From Ornithinimicrobium cavernae (GTDB taxonomy: Bacteria; Actinomycetota; Actinomycetes; Actinomycetales; Dermatophilaceae): a DNA stretch of 64,000 nt. Below, piece after piece: positions 17,001-24,898 of this stretch (position 1 is its first letter; each line of letters begins with the position of its first letter). Below the pieces are notes generated by a model, which was not told the DNA's origin, did not search any database, and worked only from the letters and a program-made list of their open reading frames with translations. The DNA lies in NCBI RefSeq assembly GCF_003121625.1, contig NZ_QDDJ01000003.1, positions 186,001-250,000 on the forward strand, in the 5' to 3' direction. The position numbers were made by a program, and so were the translations under genes.

Positions 17001-18752
17001 TCCGCACAGGAGGGCACGCGGTGGTACCAGGATGCGACCGTCGTCGAGGGCAACTGGCAGGAGCGCGGCGTGCTCCAGGGCTATGAGCCGGGCAGCACCA
17101 CGGCCGAGTCGTGGTTCGCCGCCGTCGTCCAGCCGCGCCTGGGCGAGGGGTTCTGGGGGCCGAACCGGCAGGGCAACATGCTGCAGGTCAACCTGCCCAG
17201 CTGGGCAGGGGACGAGCCGTCCCACACCGGCTCGCTGGGCACCTTCCAGGGAGACGACGACCAGGTGATCCGCTGGTACCGCGGCGACACCCTTCTCGAG
17301 GAGTCCATCGGCTGGCAGAGCTCCTGGCTGGAGATCGAGGAGACCGAGCGCACGCAGTTCCGCGTCACCAACGACGTCAGCCGCGACGTCTCCTGGGGCA
17401 CCAGCCCCTCCAGCAGCACCGAGTGGACGTTCTGGACCCAGACGCCGGAGGACTGGACGAACCTGCTGCCGTTCGTGCAGGTCGACTTCGCGGTCGAGAC
17501 CGACCTGACCGGCACCACGTCGTCGGCCCCCACCGACACGATCGGGCTGTCCGCGTGGCAGCTGCCGAACACGGTCGGCGCCGGGACGATCACGTCCGGC
17601 TCCCTGGAGGTCTCCTACGACCACGGCACCACCTGGGAGGAGCTCGACCTGGTCGGGCAGGCCGGCGACTGGACCGCGCAGGTCACCTACCCCGAGGGCA
17701 CCGGGACGGTCTCGCTCCGGGCGACGGCAGAGGACTCGGAGGGCAACTCGGTCCGCCAGGAGGTCATCGACGCCTACCTGGTGCCGGACATCGAGCCGGA
17801 GCCAGAACCGGAGCCGGTCGTCGTCGACCGGGTGGCCGGGGCGGACCGCTACGCGACGGCGGCCCTGATCGCCGAGGAGTACCCCGCCGGTGTCGACACG
17901 GTCTACCTCATGACCGGGGAGACGTTCGCCGATGCGCTGACCGGTGCCGCACCGGCCAGTGAGGGCCGTGTCCCGGGCACTGCCCACGTCACCACCGAGG
18001 ACGGCTCACCGGCGCCCGCCCTGCTGGTCAAGGCGGACCGGGTCCCCAGCGCGACGAGGGCAGCCCTGGACGCGATCAGCCCCGAGCACCTTGTCGTGCT
18101 CGGTGGCAAGGGCGCGATCTCGGCGGACGTGGTCGACGAGCTCGGCCGCTGGGGCACGGTGCACCGGGTGGCCGGTGAGGACCGCTACGAGACCGCGACG
18201 ATGCTCTCCGAGATGTACCCGGCCGGACTGGACCGGGTCTACGTCGCCAGCGGCGAGGACCGGTCCTTCGCGGACGCCCTCGCGGGTGCGGCGCTCGCCG
18301 GCCACGAGGGTGTCCCGGTGCTCCTCACCCAGCGCGACCACGTGCCGGCGACGGTCGTGGCGGCGCTGGAGCGTCTGGACGCGGGAGAGGTGGTCGTCCT
18401 GGGTGGCACTGCAGCGGTGAGTGACGCGGTGCTCACGGAGCTCGGGGCCGGTCGGCGCCTGTCCGGTGCGGACCGCTACGGCACCGCGGCGGTCATCTCG
18501 GCCCAGCACGCGCCGGGCGCAGACGGCACCCTGATCGCCACGGGCCAGAACTGGCCCGACGCGCTCACGGGCTCGGCGCTGGCGGCCCACCTGGGTGTGC
18601 CCGTGAACCTGGTCAAGCACGACAGCGTGCCGCGGGTCACCGGTGCTGAGCTGGGCCGGTTGGCGCCGGCCGGTGCTGCTGTCCTCGGCGGCACGGGCGT
18701 CATCGCCGAGCAGGTGGTGCAGCTGCTGACCGAGCTGCTCAACGCGGAGTAG
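14073..18752 (+). CDS. Secreted subtilisin-family (S8) serine peptidase with three CWBR2 wall-binding repeats
   Basis: A 1559-residue exported protease. Signal peptide: basic start, hydrophobic LSGVVTAALLATATAGASWA, cleavage near residue 31. A propeptide-like region runs to about 220. The catalytic domain spans about 220-510 with Asp244 (AVLDTGVDLSHPDL), His276 (HGHGTHVAST), oxyanion Asn372 (AAGN) and Ser447 (DGTSMATPHVAG), all intact. Beta-sandwich and PA-like segments follow (PA-like around 800-890). An acidic linker, PDIEPEPEPEPVVV, leads to three CWBR2 repeats (about 1250-1559), which anchor proteins to the wall; the first repeat carries an insertion of roughly 15 residues (SEGRVPGTAHVTTEDGS). 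Likely role: surface-attached processing or nutritional protease. Confidence 0.92.
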   Translation: MTHRPRARTALSGVVTAALLATATAGASWAAPDDGQLPPSDTALQPVRPSGGLPGSDTVHRLTLITGDVVTVTDLGDGTSTVDVETADGTGGGFQTMTVDGQLHVVPDAARSFLAAGSLDEDLFNVSRLIEQGIGEDGSGTTPVIVQFREGASAASARTSLGTPTAQLESLNAVALQAQPDAANELWRSLTAGRTDGRLAAGIRAVHLDGLVEVSLADSVPQIGAPEAWDRGVDGTGVTVAVLDTGVDLSHPDLADVVVDSASFVPGEDVTDVHGHGTHVASTVAGSGAASDGAQTGVAPGADVVVGKVLGNDGFGQESWIIDGMEWAADHADVVNMSLGSSEPSDGTDPMAQALQALSEETDTLFAVAAGNLGRVGGIGSPGAAEAALTVGAVDGQDLRAWFTDMGPRAGDALVKPDLTAPGVDVVAARSQDSAGEGWYTAMDGTSMATPHVAGTAALLLQQHPDLSAEALKERLMSSALPLQGEGPFQVGAGRVDVPAALDATVTATGAVSFGFFDWPHEGDTPVVREITYSNHGDTEVTLALRLEGSDQAGGALPEGVAHLSVTEVTVPAGGQSTVEVTLDPQRVALASTLSGYVIATAGDTDLARTGWGVVKEEERYELTLRATDLDGSAAHAYVVLKGREDMWPSQVEVRGETTLRLPAGTYAAMSFMDVTVSADELGVAMVGDPQVELTQDTVVELDARQTHEITVDVPDDGLEPEHRRMEYSIGGGTGLAGAYAVPVFADRLFAAPMEGTTDGAFEYLTRWRLRTPFVSVTEGGARLDVTGLAGSALPTEGVTLDAVYAGTGTAEELAVVDTDGRAVVVTRDQTLDLVAIAAGVEAAGAGLLVVVNDEPAEFAAGVGWDPQLSIPAVGLSGVEGEGLISRIGAGAVELTVGGGADSPVLYDLVDPHPGGIPGDLAYAPGEDDLARIDAAYHGSAQRPAGEFRYDFRPHTPFGVGSPQLMNVPFERTEWVSAQEGTRWYQDATVVEGNWQERGVLQGYEPGSTTAESWFAAVVQPRLGEGFWGPNRQGNMLQVNLPSWAGDEPSHTGSLGTFQGDDDQVIRWYRGDTLLEESIGWQSSWLEIEETERTQFRVTNDVSRDVSWGTSPSSSTEWTFWTQTPEDWTNLLPFVQVDFAVETDLTGTTSSAPTDTIGLSAWQLPNTVGAGTITSGSLEVSYDHGTTWEELDLVGQAGDWTAQVTYPEGTGTVSLRATAEDSEGNSVRQEVIDAYLVPDIEPEPEPEPVVVDRVAGADRYATAALIAEEYPAGVDTVYLMTGETFADALTGAAPASEGRVPGTAHVTTEDGSPAPALLVKADRVPSATRAALDAISPEHLVVLGGKGAISADVVDELGRWGTVHRVAGEDRYETATMLSEMYPAGLDRVYVASGEDRSFADALAGAALAGHEGVPVLLTQRDHVPATVVAALERLDAGEVVVLGGTAAVSDAVLTELGAGRRLSGADRYGTAAVISAQHAPGADGTLIATGQNWPDALTGSALAAHLGVPVNLVKHDSVPRVTGAELGRLAPAGAAVLGGTGVIAEQVVQLLTELLNAE

Positions 18753-18803
18753 GGCGACAGCCTCGCCTCCGGACCGGCCGCTCCGGCGGGTGTGCGCCGC
18801 GAC

Positions 18804-18837
18804 GGAGGTCCCGTCCCCGACCGGGGACGGGGCCTCC
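18804..18837 (+). terminator. Strong hairpin terminator after the subtilase
   Basis: GGAGGTCCCGTCCCC (18804-18818) pairs with GGGGACGGGGCCTCC (18823-18837) across a GACC loop: a 15-bp stem with one G-T wobble. It lies 52 bases after the subtilase stop and before the next gene. No T-run follows, as is common in actinobacteria. Confidence 0.7.
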
Positions 18838-18894
18838 TGCCGGTGGTGTCGTGTCAGGATGGCGGCGACAGCACGTGCTGGTGGGAGGTCGAGG

Positions 18895-19647
18895 ATGGCG
18901 GATCTGGCTCGGTATGCCGGTGGGTCCGGTGAGGTCGCACGTGCGCGTCGGGAGGGCGGCGCCCCGGTCGGGCGCTCGGTCGACGAGGGGGACTGGAGCG
19001 GCACCGTGCTGGGCCGCGACAGTCTCGGTCTGACTCCCCGGGCCGACGGCGGTGAACCCTTCAGCGAGTCCGTCCGCACGCTGCGTGGAGTGCGCAGACG
19101 TGACACCAGCTACTCACGCAGCCGGCTCGGCTGGATCGCCCAGGTGGGAGGCGTCCTGGTCGCGGTCAGCGACCAGCCCCTGGTGCCCAGGTCCGACGGG
19201 AGGTTCCAGGCCGCGGACGGTTGGGGTGCGGTCGAGCTCACCTGGCACGCCGTGACCAGGCCGCCGGACCGCCGCACCGGGGACGTCGCCCAGGACACCG
19301 TCCTCGCCCACCAGGAGACACCAGCTCCTCGGGACACTGCCCCGGGAGGCCTGGGAGAGCTCAGCGACCTCGCCTACCTGCCCGGGCCGCTGCGGCAGAG
19401 TGTCCTGGCCCGCCTGGAGGGCGCGGACCTCGCCGATGTCCACGCCGTGCGCTGGACCAGGCCCGACGGCAGCAGCTACCACACCGTGTCCGGCCTGGTG
19501 CTCCGCGGGACGGAAGGCATCGCGCTGCGGGCCACGCGGCAGGCCGGAGCGCCGACCTGGCAGGCGGAACAGCTCTCCTACTCCTTCGTCCAGCAACGGC
19601 CGGCCGTGACAGGAGGCGCCGATGGCTCCCGACCCAAACTGGTATGA
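18895..19647 (+). CDS. Conserved-looking protein of unknown function
   Basis: I do not recognise this 250-residue protein. It has no signal peptide or membrane helix, and its composition is soluble and Arg/Gly-rich. The N-terminal 90 residues (MADLARYAGGSGEVARARRE, DEGDWSGTVLGRDSLGL) look low in order, and residues about 95-240 look folded (SRLGWIAQVGGVLVAVSDQPL, VELTWHAVT, VRWTRPDGSSYHTVSGLVLR). I chose ATG 18895 because GGGAGGTCGAGG precedes it. It overlaps the J-domain gene by 26 bases, so the two are probably co-translated and may work together. Confidence 0.6.
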   Translation: MADLARYAGGSGEVARARREGGAPVGRSVDEGDWSGTVLGRDSLGLTPRADGGEPFSESVRTLRGVRRRDTSYSRSRLGWIAQVGGVLVAVSDQPLVPRSDGRFQAADGWGAVELTWHAVTRPPDRRTGDVAQDTVLAHQETPAPRDTAPGGLGELSDLAYLPGPLRQSVLARLEGADLADVHAVRWTRPDGSSYHTVSGLVLRGTEGIALRATRQAGAPTWQAEQLSYSFVQQRPAVTGGADGSRPKLV

Positions 19648-20347
19648 GGTGCTGCGGGTGCACCCGTCGGCCCTCCCGGAGCAGATCAGGCGCAGCTACA
19701 CGATCCTCGCCCAGCACGGGCACCCGGACTCCGGTGGCGCCGGGGCCGACATGCAGCAGCTCCGGCAGGCCCGGGACGTCCTGCTCGACCCGGAGCGCCG
19801 CCGTGCCTACGACGCCCAGCTGAGAGCACAGACGCAGACCGGTCAGCCCGAGGCGGCCGGCGTGCCGACGCACGCCCAGCGTGATGAGTGGGGGCAGGAG
19901 TCCGTGTGGGTGCCGCCCCCGCCGCAGGGGTCCGGGTGGCAGCAGCCGCCACCACACCCGCCCGGGCACGGCCCCGTCGCGCCGGACGGCGTCTCGCGGG
20001 CGCCGCGCCTGTCCCGCGCGGACGTCCTGGGGCGCAGCGCGCCGGAGCGGGTCACCGGCCTGGTGTGGCTGCTGGTGTCACTGGTCGCGCCGGTGGCCAG
20101 CGCACTGCTGGACCTCTCCCTCGTCGATGCCCTCACGTATGCCGGGCTCGTGCTCCTGTCGGTCCTCGTGGGCGCCCTGCGCCTCACCGGTCGGGCCAGC
20201 TGGCCCTACGTGGTGTGGGTCGTGGTCGCGCTGGCCCTCGGTGCCGTGCTGGTCGGGCCGATGGGGCAGTGGGGGACGGGCCTCTACGTCCTGGTGTGGG
20301 CCGCGGCCTTCGTCGGTGCCGTGGAGACCCGGCGGCGCGGGCGGTGA
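19622..20347 (+). CDS. J-domain (DnaJ-like) membrane protein
   Basis: A 241-residue protein. Residues 5-65 form a J domain: NWYEVLRVHPSALPEQIRRS, the essential HPD tripeptide at 34-36, and RDVLLDPERRRAYDAQL. A Pro/Gln-rich linker (VWVPPPPQGSG and following) leads to four hydrophobic segments in the second half, including VTGLVWLLVSLVAPVASALL, TYAGLVLLSVLVGAL, WPYVVWVVVALALGAVLV and LYVLVWAAAFVGAV. It is therefore a membrane-tethered Hsp70 co-chaperone candidate with the J domain facing the cytoplasm. It overlaps the upstream unknown gene and converges on the SUFU-domain gene 18 bases away. Client unknown. Confidence 0.8.
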   Translation: MAPDPNWYEVLRVHPSALPEQIRRSYTILAQHGHPDSGGAGADMQQLRQARDVLLDPERRRAYDAQLRAQTQTGQPEAAGVPTHAQRDEWGQESVWVPPPPQGSGWQQPPPHPPGHGPVAPDGVSRAPRLSRADVLGRSAPERVTGLVWLLVSLVAPVASALLDLSLVDALTYAGLVLLSVLVGALRLTGRASWPYVVWVVVALALGAVLVGPMGQWGTGLYVLVWAAAFVGAVETRRRGR

Positions 20348-20365
20348 CGGGTCCGCTGACCCGGC

Positions 20366-21859
20366 TCAGCCCCGTCCGAAGAGCCCCCGGCCCCTCGACC
20401 GGGGCCGGACCATCGCGAGCACCGGCTCCCGGGTGAGCGGGTGGGAGTCCTCGACCAGCTCGTACCGTGAGCTCACGTAGCGCAGGCGCTGACCGGCCCG
20501 GGGCACCCGGTCCCCGTCGTCTCCCGTGCTCGCGAGCGCGCCCTGCAGGCGGGTCGTCAGCCGTTCGTGGCTGCGGTCCGGGTCCGAGAACATCACCTCA
20601 CGGCCGCCGAGGGCCGCGAACCCCCGCGTGATGACAGCCTGCCCCTCCGGGACCTCGGTCGGGTGCACGCGGTAGGTCACGACGGCCGCCCCGTCGAGAT
20701 CCTCGGCGAACTGCCCGGCCGTGGTCACGTGCCGCTGGTGCGGCAGCCAGACGGCGGCGATGTCGCTGCGCTCGGCGAGCATGGCCACCAGCGCCATGAC
20801 GGCCATGACAGGGCTGCCGTCACCCTCCTTCTCGGGCGTCAGCGTCACCACGCTGCGATGCGTCTCCACGGCCGGCAGCACGGCCTCGCGCTGCGGGCTG
20901 CTGGCGGCGTCATCCGCCAGCTGGGCCGCTCTCAGCTGCCCCCGGAACAACCGCAACCGCACGGCGTCCTCGTCGTCGACCGGGACGACCCCCTCCAGGA
21001 GCCGGTCCTCGGCGAAGACGGCGGCCCGGTTCGGCACGGCCTGGTCCAGCACGTCACCCAGGTGACGTGGGGTGCCGGTCATCAGCAGGTGCACCGACCA
21101 CGGCGGCGGGCCGGGAACGGCGCTGGGCCGGTTGTGCTGGACGACCGCGCGGACACGGGCGTCCATGAGGCGGTCCAGGAGGGCGTCGCCGCCCCCGGGC
21201 ACGGCGACCTTGTAGGCCATCTCCTCGGGCGTGAGGGGGAACACGGCCAGGACCTCGACCTCGCCCACCGGAGTCTGCGCCCGCATGAGGTCCGCCGGGT
21301 AGCCGACCGGCGGACCGACGATGGCGCCGCTGTAGGGGCTGCCGGGCGGGAACAACGCGCTCTCGTCGTCCACGACGGTGTGGCCCCAGGTCAGGAACGA
21401 GTCATAGGTGCTCGGGATCCGGGCCAGGTCCTTCAGGAGCCTGATCGGCCAGTAGCTCGTGGGATCGGCCAGGAGGTCGGCGTCGAGCGGGTCGATGCCC
21501 GGCCAGGCCGCGGGCACCCCGAGCATCAGCTCCAGCCGGTCGCCACGGAGTCCGGGCGGGGTGTTCATCGGCAGGTCGGACATGCCCGCCGTCACGATGG
21601 TGACGTGGGGGACCGCCTCGGTCGGGCGGAACACCAGGAGGTCCAGCTGGATGCCGGTGCTGACACGCTCGGTGAGCACCGTGTAGGCGTCACCGAGGAA
21701 CTCGGTGAGGTGGGCCACGCAGGCGGCGCGGCGCACCGGGTCGCGCGGGGCCGGCGCATCGGGGGCGACCGCGTCCTGGTCGTGCCGGAACAGCGGGTCA
21801 CCGCCCCCCGTGGTCTCCTCGGCGGTCGGGCTCGGGCCGGTGCCTGGGCGGTCGGTCAT
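20366..21859 (-). CDS. Suppressor-of-fused (SUFU) domain protein with DUF4261-like C-terminus
   Basis: A 497-residue soluble protein. After a Pro/Thr-rich start, residues about 45-200 match the bacterial SUFU fold: RRAACVAHLTEFLGDAYTVL, IQLDLLVFRPTEAVPHVTIV, RLELMLGVPAAWP, WPIRLLKDLARIPSTYDSFL. Residues about 255-420 resemble DUF4261 (SVHLLMTGTPRHLGDVLDQ, MAVMALVAMLAERSDIAAVW). Bacterial SUFU proteins are proposed in comparative-genomics work to act as immunity proteins of contact-dependent toxins, but many are stand-alone and uncharacterised. No toxin gene is visible next to it here. ATG 21859 is the first start that keeps the SUFU block; the frame continues open upstream antisense to the helicase, which I regard as shadow. 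Divergent from the helicase across 165 bases. Confidence 0.7.
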   Translation of the reverse strand: MTDRPGTGPSPTAEETTGGGDPLFRHDQDAVAPDAPAPRDPVRRAACVAHLTEFLGDAYTVLTERVSTGIQLDLLVFRPTEAVPHVTIVTAGMSDLPMNTPPGLRGDRLELMLGVPAAWPGIDPLDADLLADPTSYWPIRLLKDLARIPSTYDSFLTWGHTVVDDESALFPPGSPYSGAIVGPPVGYPADLMRAQTPVGEVEVLAVFPLTPEEMAYKVAVPGGGDALLDRLMDARVRAVVQHNRPSAVPGPPPWSVHLLMTGTPRHLGDVLDQAVPNRAAVFAEDRLLEGVVPVDDEDAVRLRLFRGQLRAAQLADDAASSPQREAVLPAVETHRSVVTLTPEKEGDGSPVMAVMALVAMLAERSDIAAVWLPHQRHVTTAGQFAEDLDGAAVVTYRVHPTEVPEGQAVITRGFAALGGREVMFSDPDRSHERLTTRLQGALASTGDDGDRVPRAGQRLRYVSSRYELVEDSHPLTREPVLAMVRPRSRGRGLFGRG

Positions 21860-22024
21860 GGTTCCCCCTGCGTGGTGGTCCGGCCAGTGTGTCGTTGTGC
21901 ACCGGGTGAGGCGAGTTCTGTCACGACGCTGACGTGAGGCCCGCGCCGGTGGTTCCCTCCGTCGCCGAGCCGGCCAGCTCGCCACCGGCGCACACGAGGG
22001 GCAGGTGAGCGGACGGCATACGGG

Positions 22025-24667
22025 ATGATGGAGGCGATGGCCACTCCCAGCACGCTCACCGACCTGCTCCCGCCCGAGGGTGTCAACCCCGACCCGGACT
22101 CCCTCTACGAGAGCTTTGCGGGGTGGGCGGAGGAGCGTGGCACGGCTCTCTACCCGCACCAGGAGGAGGCGGTGATCGAGCTGCTCAGCGGCTCGAACGT
22201 CATCCTCGCGACCCCCACGGGGTCGGGCAAGAGCCTGGTCGCCACCGCGGCGCACTTCCAGGCGCTCGCCGAGGACCGGGTGAGCTTCTACACCGCGCCC
22301 ATCAAGGCGCTGGTCAGTGAGAAGTTCTTCGCCCTCTGCCAGGTCTTCGGGGCCGACAACGTGGGCATGCTCACCGGTGACGCCGCCGTCAACGCCGACG
22401 CCCCGATCATCTGCTGCACCGCCGAGATCCTGGCCAACATCGCCCTGCGCGAGGGCGCCCAGGCCGACGTCGGCCTGGTGATCATGGACGAGTTCCACTT
22501 CTACGCCGAGCCCGACCGGGGGTGGGCCTGGCAGGTGCCGCTGCTGGAGCTGCCGGACGCGCAGTTCCTGCTCATGTCGGCCACGCTCGGCGACGTCACG
22601 CGGTTCGTGGACGACATCTCCCGCCGCACCGGCAGGGCCACGGCCGTCGTCGCCGGCGCCGAACGACCGGTGCCGCTGAGCTTCAGCTGGGCGGTCACCC
22701 CGATCACCGAGACGATCACCGAGCTGCTGGAGACCCACCAGGCGCCGGTCTACATCGTCCACTTCACGCAGAAGGAGGCGCTGGAGCGGGCGCAGTCCCT
22801 CCTGTCGCTCAAGATGGCCACCCGGGAGGAGAAGGACGCGATCGCCGAGCGGATCGGCGCCTTCCGGTTCACCGCCGGCTTCGGGCGGACCCTGTCCAAG
22901 CTGGTCCGTCACGGCATCGGGGTGCATCACGCGGGGATGTTGCCGCGCTACCGGCGGCTGGTCGAGCAGCTCGCCCAGGACGGGCTGCTCAAGGTCATCT
23001 GCGGCACGGACACCCTCGGCGTGGGCATCAACGTGCCGATCCGGACGGTCCTGTTCACCGGCCTGACGAAGTTTGACGGGAGCCGGCAGCGCGTGCTCCG
23101 CGCCCGGGAGTTCCACCAGATCGCCGGGCGGGCCGGGCGTGCCGGCTACGACACGAGCGGCTACGTGGTCGTGCAGGCACCAGAGCACCACATCGACAAC
23201 CTCCGGGCCCTGGCCAAGGCGGGGGACGACCCGAAGAAGCAGCGCAAGGTGCAACGGAAGAAGCCGCCGGAGGGCTTCGTCAGCTGGACCGAGGAGACCT
23301 ACGAGAAGCTGGTCGGCGGTGAGCCGGAGCCGCTGGTCTCCCGGATGCGCGTCGACCACTCGATCATCCTCAACGTCGTTGCCCGGCAGGGTGACCCGTT
23401 CGTGAACCTGCGCAAGCTGCTGCGGGACAACCACGAGGACCCGCGCAACCAGGCCAGACTGTCCCGCAAGGCCATCACGCTGGCCCGCAGCCTGCTCGAC
23501 AGCGGGGTGCTCGAGCGGCTCCCCGAGCCGCAGGAGTCCGGTCGTCGGGTGATCCTCTCCGCCGGGGTGCAGGAGAACTTCGCCCTCAACCAGCCCCTCG
23601 CGCCCTTCGCGGTCGCGGCCCTGGAGGTGCTGGACCGGGAGGACCCGGCCTACGCCCTCGACGTCGTCTCGGTGGTGGAGGCCGTCCTGGAGGACCCACG
23701 GCAGGTGCTCTATGCGCAGCAGTCGAGGGCCAAGGGCGAGGCGGTGGCGCAGATGAAGGCCGAGGGGATCGAGTACGACCAGCGGATGGAGCTGCTCGAG
23801 GACGTCACCTGGCCCATGCCGCTGGTGGAGCTGCTCGAGGGCACCCTGGAGATCTACCGGCAGTCCCACCCGTGGGTGAGCGAGGACGCGCTCAGCCCCA
23901 AGTCCGTCGTCCGCGACATGTACGAGCGGGCGATGAGCTTCACCGAGTTCGTCGGCTTCTACCAGCTCACCCGGTCCGAGGGGATCGTGCTGCGCTATCT
24001 CACCGACGCCTACCGCACGCTGCGCAACACCGTGCCCGACAGCGCCAAGACCGAGGAGCTGGACGACCTCATCCACTGGCTCGGTGAGACCATCCGGCAG
24101 ACCGACTCCAGCCTCCTGGACGAGTGGGAGGCGCTCACGGACCCGGACCTGGTCGCGGCCGCGGCGGCCCGCGCGGCCGAGGGCGTGCCCCTGGCACCGA
24201 GCCGCCCGATCACCGGCAACGAGCGGGCCTTCCGGGTGATGGTGCGCAACGCGGTGTTCCGCCGCGTCGAGCTGGCCGCCCGCGACGTCTACAACGACCT
24301 CGCGGAGCTGGAGCGGGCGGTGGCCCAGCTGACCGAGCCGCCCAGGGAGCCGTTGATGAGCGCCGACGACTGGGACACCGCGCTGGAGACCTACTGGGAC
24401 GAGCACGACGAGATCGGCCTCGGGCCGGACGCCCGCGGCCCGGCGATGCTCTCCATCACGGCCCTCGTCGGGCCCCAGCCAGGAGTGCGGGAGGTGCCGG
24501 GGGTCGCCTCCAGCGGACCGGAGGACGTCCGGCTCTGGCAGGTGCGGCAGACCCTGGCCGACCCGGCCGGCGACCACGACTGGGTCATCGAGGCCGTGTG
24601 CGACCTGGACGCCTCCGACGAGGTGGGCGAGCCGGTCCTGCTCGCCAGCGCGATGCGGCGTCTCTGA
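22025..24667 (+). CDS. Ski2-like DEAD/DEAH-box RNA helicase with DUF3516
   Basis: An 880-residue superfamily 2 helicase. Motif I is ATPTGSGKS (K69), Ia is TAPIKAL, II is DEFH (155-158), III is SATLGD, V is GTDTLGVGIN and VI is HQIAGRAGRAGYD. Residues about 420-880 match the DUF3516 extension found in actinobacterial members of the family, which are relatives of Ski2/Mtr4/Brr2 enzymes and thus probably unwind structured RNA during decay or ribosome maintenance. The start is uncertain between ATGs at 22025, 22028 and 22037; GGCATAC just upstream suggests a leaderless start at one of the first two. It is followed by two hairpins. Confidence 0.88.
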   Translation: MMEAMATPSTLTDLLPPEGVNPDPDSLYESFAGWAEERGTALYPHQEEAVIELLSGSNVILATPTGSGKSLVATAAHFQALAEDRVSFYTAPIKALVSEKFFALCQVFGADNVGMLTGDAAVNADAPIICCTAEILANIALREGAQADVGLVIMDEFHFYAEPDRGWAWQVPLLELPDAQFLLMSATLGDVTRFVDDISRRTGRATAVVAGAERPVPLSFSWAVTPITETITELLETHQAPVYIVHFTQKEALERAQSLLSLKMATREEKDAIAERIGAFRFTAGFGRTLSKLVRHGIGVHHAGMLPRYRRLVEQLAQDGLLKVICGTDTLGVGINVPIRTVLFTGLTKFDGSRQRVLRAREFHQIAGRAGRAGYDTSGYVVVQAPEHHIDNLRALAKAGDDPKKQRKVQRKKPPEGFVSWTEETYEKLVGGEPEPLVSRMRVDHSIILNVVARQGDPFVNLRKLLRDNHEDPRNQARLSRKAITLARSLLDSGVLERLPEPQESGRRVILSAGVQENFALNQPLAPFAVAALEVLDREDPAYALDVVSVVEAVLEDPRQVLYAQQSRAKGEAVAQMKAEGIEYDQRMELLEDVTWPMPLVELLEGTLEIYRQSHPWVSEDALSPKSVVRDMYERAMSFTEFVGFYQLTRSEGIVLRYLTDAYRTLRNTVPDSAKTEELDDLIHWLGETIRQTDSSLLDEWEALTDPDLVAAAAARAAEGVPLAPSRPITGNERAFRVMVRNAVFRRVELAARDVYNDLAELERAVAQLTEPPREPLMSADDWDTALETYWDEHDEIGLGPDARGPAMLSITALVGPQPGVREVPGVASSGPEDVRLWQVRQTLADPAGDHDWVIEAVCDLDASDEVGEPVLLASAMRRL

Positions 24668-24710
24668 CCGGTTCCCCCTGGCGACCAGGCGCATGGTGGC
24701 GCGTCCTTTC

Positions 24711-24734
24711 GGGCGACCGGGCGGGTGGTCGCCC
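24711..24734 (+). terminator. Hairpin downstream of the helicase
   Basis: GGGCGACC (24711-24718) pairs with GGTCGCCC (24727-24734) around an 8-base loop; an overlapping alternative stem GGCGGG/CCCGCC also exists. It is placed to end the helicase transcript. Confidence 0.5.
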
Positions 24735-24769
24735 GCCGATCTCCTCGACCGAGCGCACCGGCACGGTGA

Positions 24770-24805
24770 CAGGGGTATGCCGAGGCGAGCCTCGGCATAC
24801 CCCTG
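24770..24805. terminator. Perfect 17-bp inverted repeat, bidirectional terminator
   Basis: CAGGGGTATGCCGAGGC (24770-24786) is exactly complementary to 24789-24805, with only GA between. It lies between two convergent genes, the helicase and the large phosphoesterase, so it can stop transcription from both sides. Confidence 0.75.
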
Positions 24806-24898
24806 CTCCTGCCAGGTGGTCCGGTGGGGCGTCGACCGATGCGCCCGGTGATCAGAAATCTCGCGTGACGACGCGCTCGGTCGGGAGCGGGGGAGGAG

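Noticed and set aside
14028-17987. A 1319-codon open frame antisense to the subtilase
   Set aside because: It lies wholly opposite a protein with an intact catalytic triad and wall-binding repeats. Its translation is Gly/Val/Asp/Arg-rich low complexity with no recognisable domain, as expected from antisense frames in GC-rich DNA.
21860-24694. Upstream extension of the SUFU-protein frame to 24694
   Set aside because: The extension is antisense to the helicase and of shadow composition; the SUFU block begins shortly after ATG 21859.
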